From contig NZ_JAMQPN010000001.1 in NCBI RefSeq assembly GCF_026151655.1, positions 938,270 through 1,002,269 on the forward strand: 64,000 nucleotides of DNA, read 5' to 3'. The DNA is from Leptospira soteropolitanensis. Lineage in GTDB: Bacteria; Spirochaetota; Leptospiria; Leptospirales; Leptospiraceae. Positions 63,965 through 64,000 of the stretch are shown in pieces. The position numbers and the translations under genes are program-made. The notes under the pieces were generated by a model. It ran no database searches and had not been told where the DNA came from. It saw only the letters and a program-made list of their open reading frames with translations. Every line of letters begins with the position of its first letter. Position 1 is the first letter of the stretch.

Positions 63965-64000
63965 TCTACCTATTTAACTACAACCCCCCGCGCCAGCGAT

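Noticed and set aside
1..64000. tRNA, rRNA or CRISPR array
   Set aside because: No regularly spaced direct repeats and no cloverleaf-like sequence found in the gaps by eye; a tRNAscan and CRISPR finder run would settle it.

Overview
The window reads as chromosomal DNA of a spirochaete, most likely a Leptospira and probably a non-pathogenic (saprophytic-type) one. This is inferred from the AT-rich coding style, a large periplasmic flagellar collar-like TPR protein, FliG/FliH genes, many membrane receptors of the 7TMR-DISM type, a FapA-type protein, lipoproteins with loose lipoboxes and frequent TTG starts preceded by good Shine-Dalgarno sequences. No rRNA, tRNA or CRISPR array was seen.

Layout. 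1-4.0 kb: a plus-strand housekeeping run (NAD(P)-binding protein, acyltransferase, metK, transketolase C-terminal subunit, clpS). 4.0-12.9 kb: a CBM48-like secreted protein, a 1220-residue collar-like protein with acidic DDPF repeats, a WecG/TagA glycosyltransferase, an exported protein coupled to an MFS transporter, and mtnC. 12.9-20.6 kb: a nitric oxide detoxification block. norC-norB-norQ-norD run on plus, with two cytochrome-oxidase-like small subunits divergent from them; nnrS and a Crp/Fnr (DNR-like) regulator lie on minus. Perfect TTGAT-N4-ATCAA boxes lie before norC and nnrS, and a one-mismatch box lies before a tandem hemerythrin gene at 32.8 kb. Together these suggest a local NO regulon. 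20.6-31.1 kb: fliG-fliH-receptor-receptor-regulator on minus, and two overlapping receptor-cyclases on plus. 31-46 kb: aldehyde dehydrogenase, hemerythrin, gatB, cobalamin genes (cobC-like, cobS, cobT), dnaE, an AraC membrane regulator, an acyl-CoA ligase and an M23 peptidase. 45.7-49.9 kb: a sigma factor, an unknown protein, a CHAT protease and a Cys-rich protein in one operon. 50-58.5 kb: phasin-like gene with twin operators, mtnA-msrA, a four-gene minus operon (GAF-like, CheX-like, hydrolase, FapA), a methyltransferase and lpdA. 58.5-64 kb: an accessory tract with orphan peptidase (toxin-like) modules and lipoprotein partners, an IS481-family element that has split a small lipoprotein gene, and a brnT/brnA toxin-antitoxin pair.

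The most notable points are these. (1) The two overlapping receptor-cyclase genes carry complementary losses of catalytic residues: the first looks like a mammalian C2 half and the second like a C1 half, predicting an obligate heterodimeric adenylate cyclase. (2) The sigma / unknown / CHAT operon resembles a protease-controlled sigma switch without CRISPR. (3) A neighbouring pair of overlapping receptors with histidine-kinase-like ends has lost the phospho-accepting histidine in both. (4) The IS insertion can be resolved to the base, with a 7-bp target duplication and an in-frame reconstructed gene.

All assignments come from reading translated sequence and motifs by eye; no database search was run.
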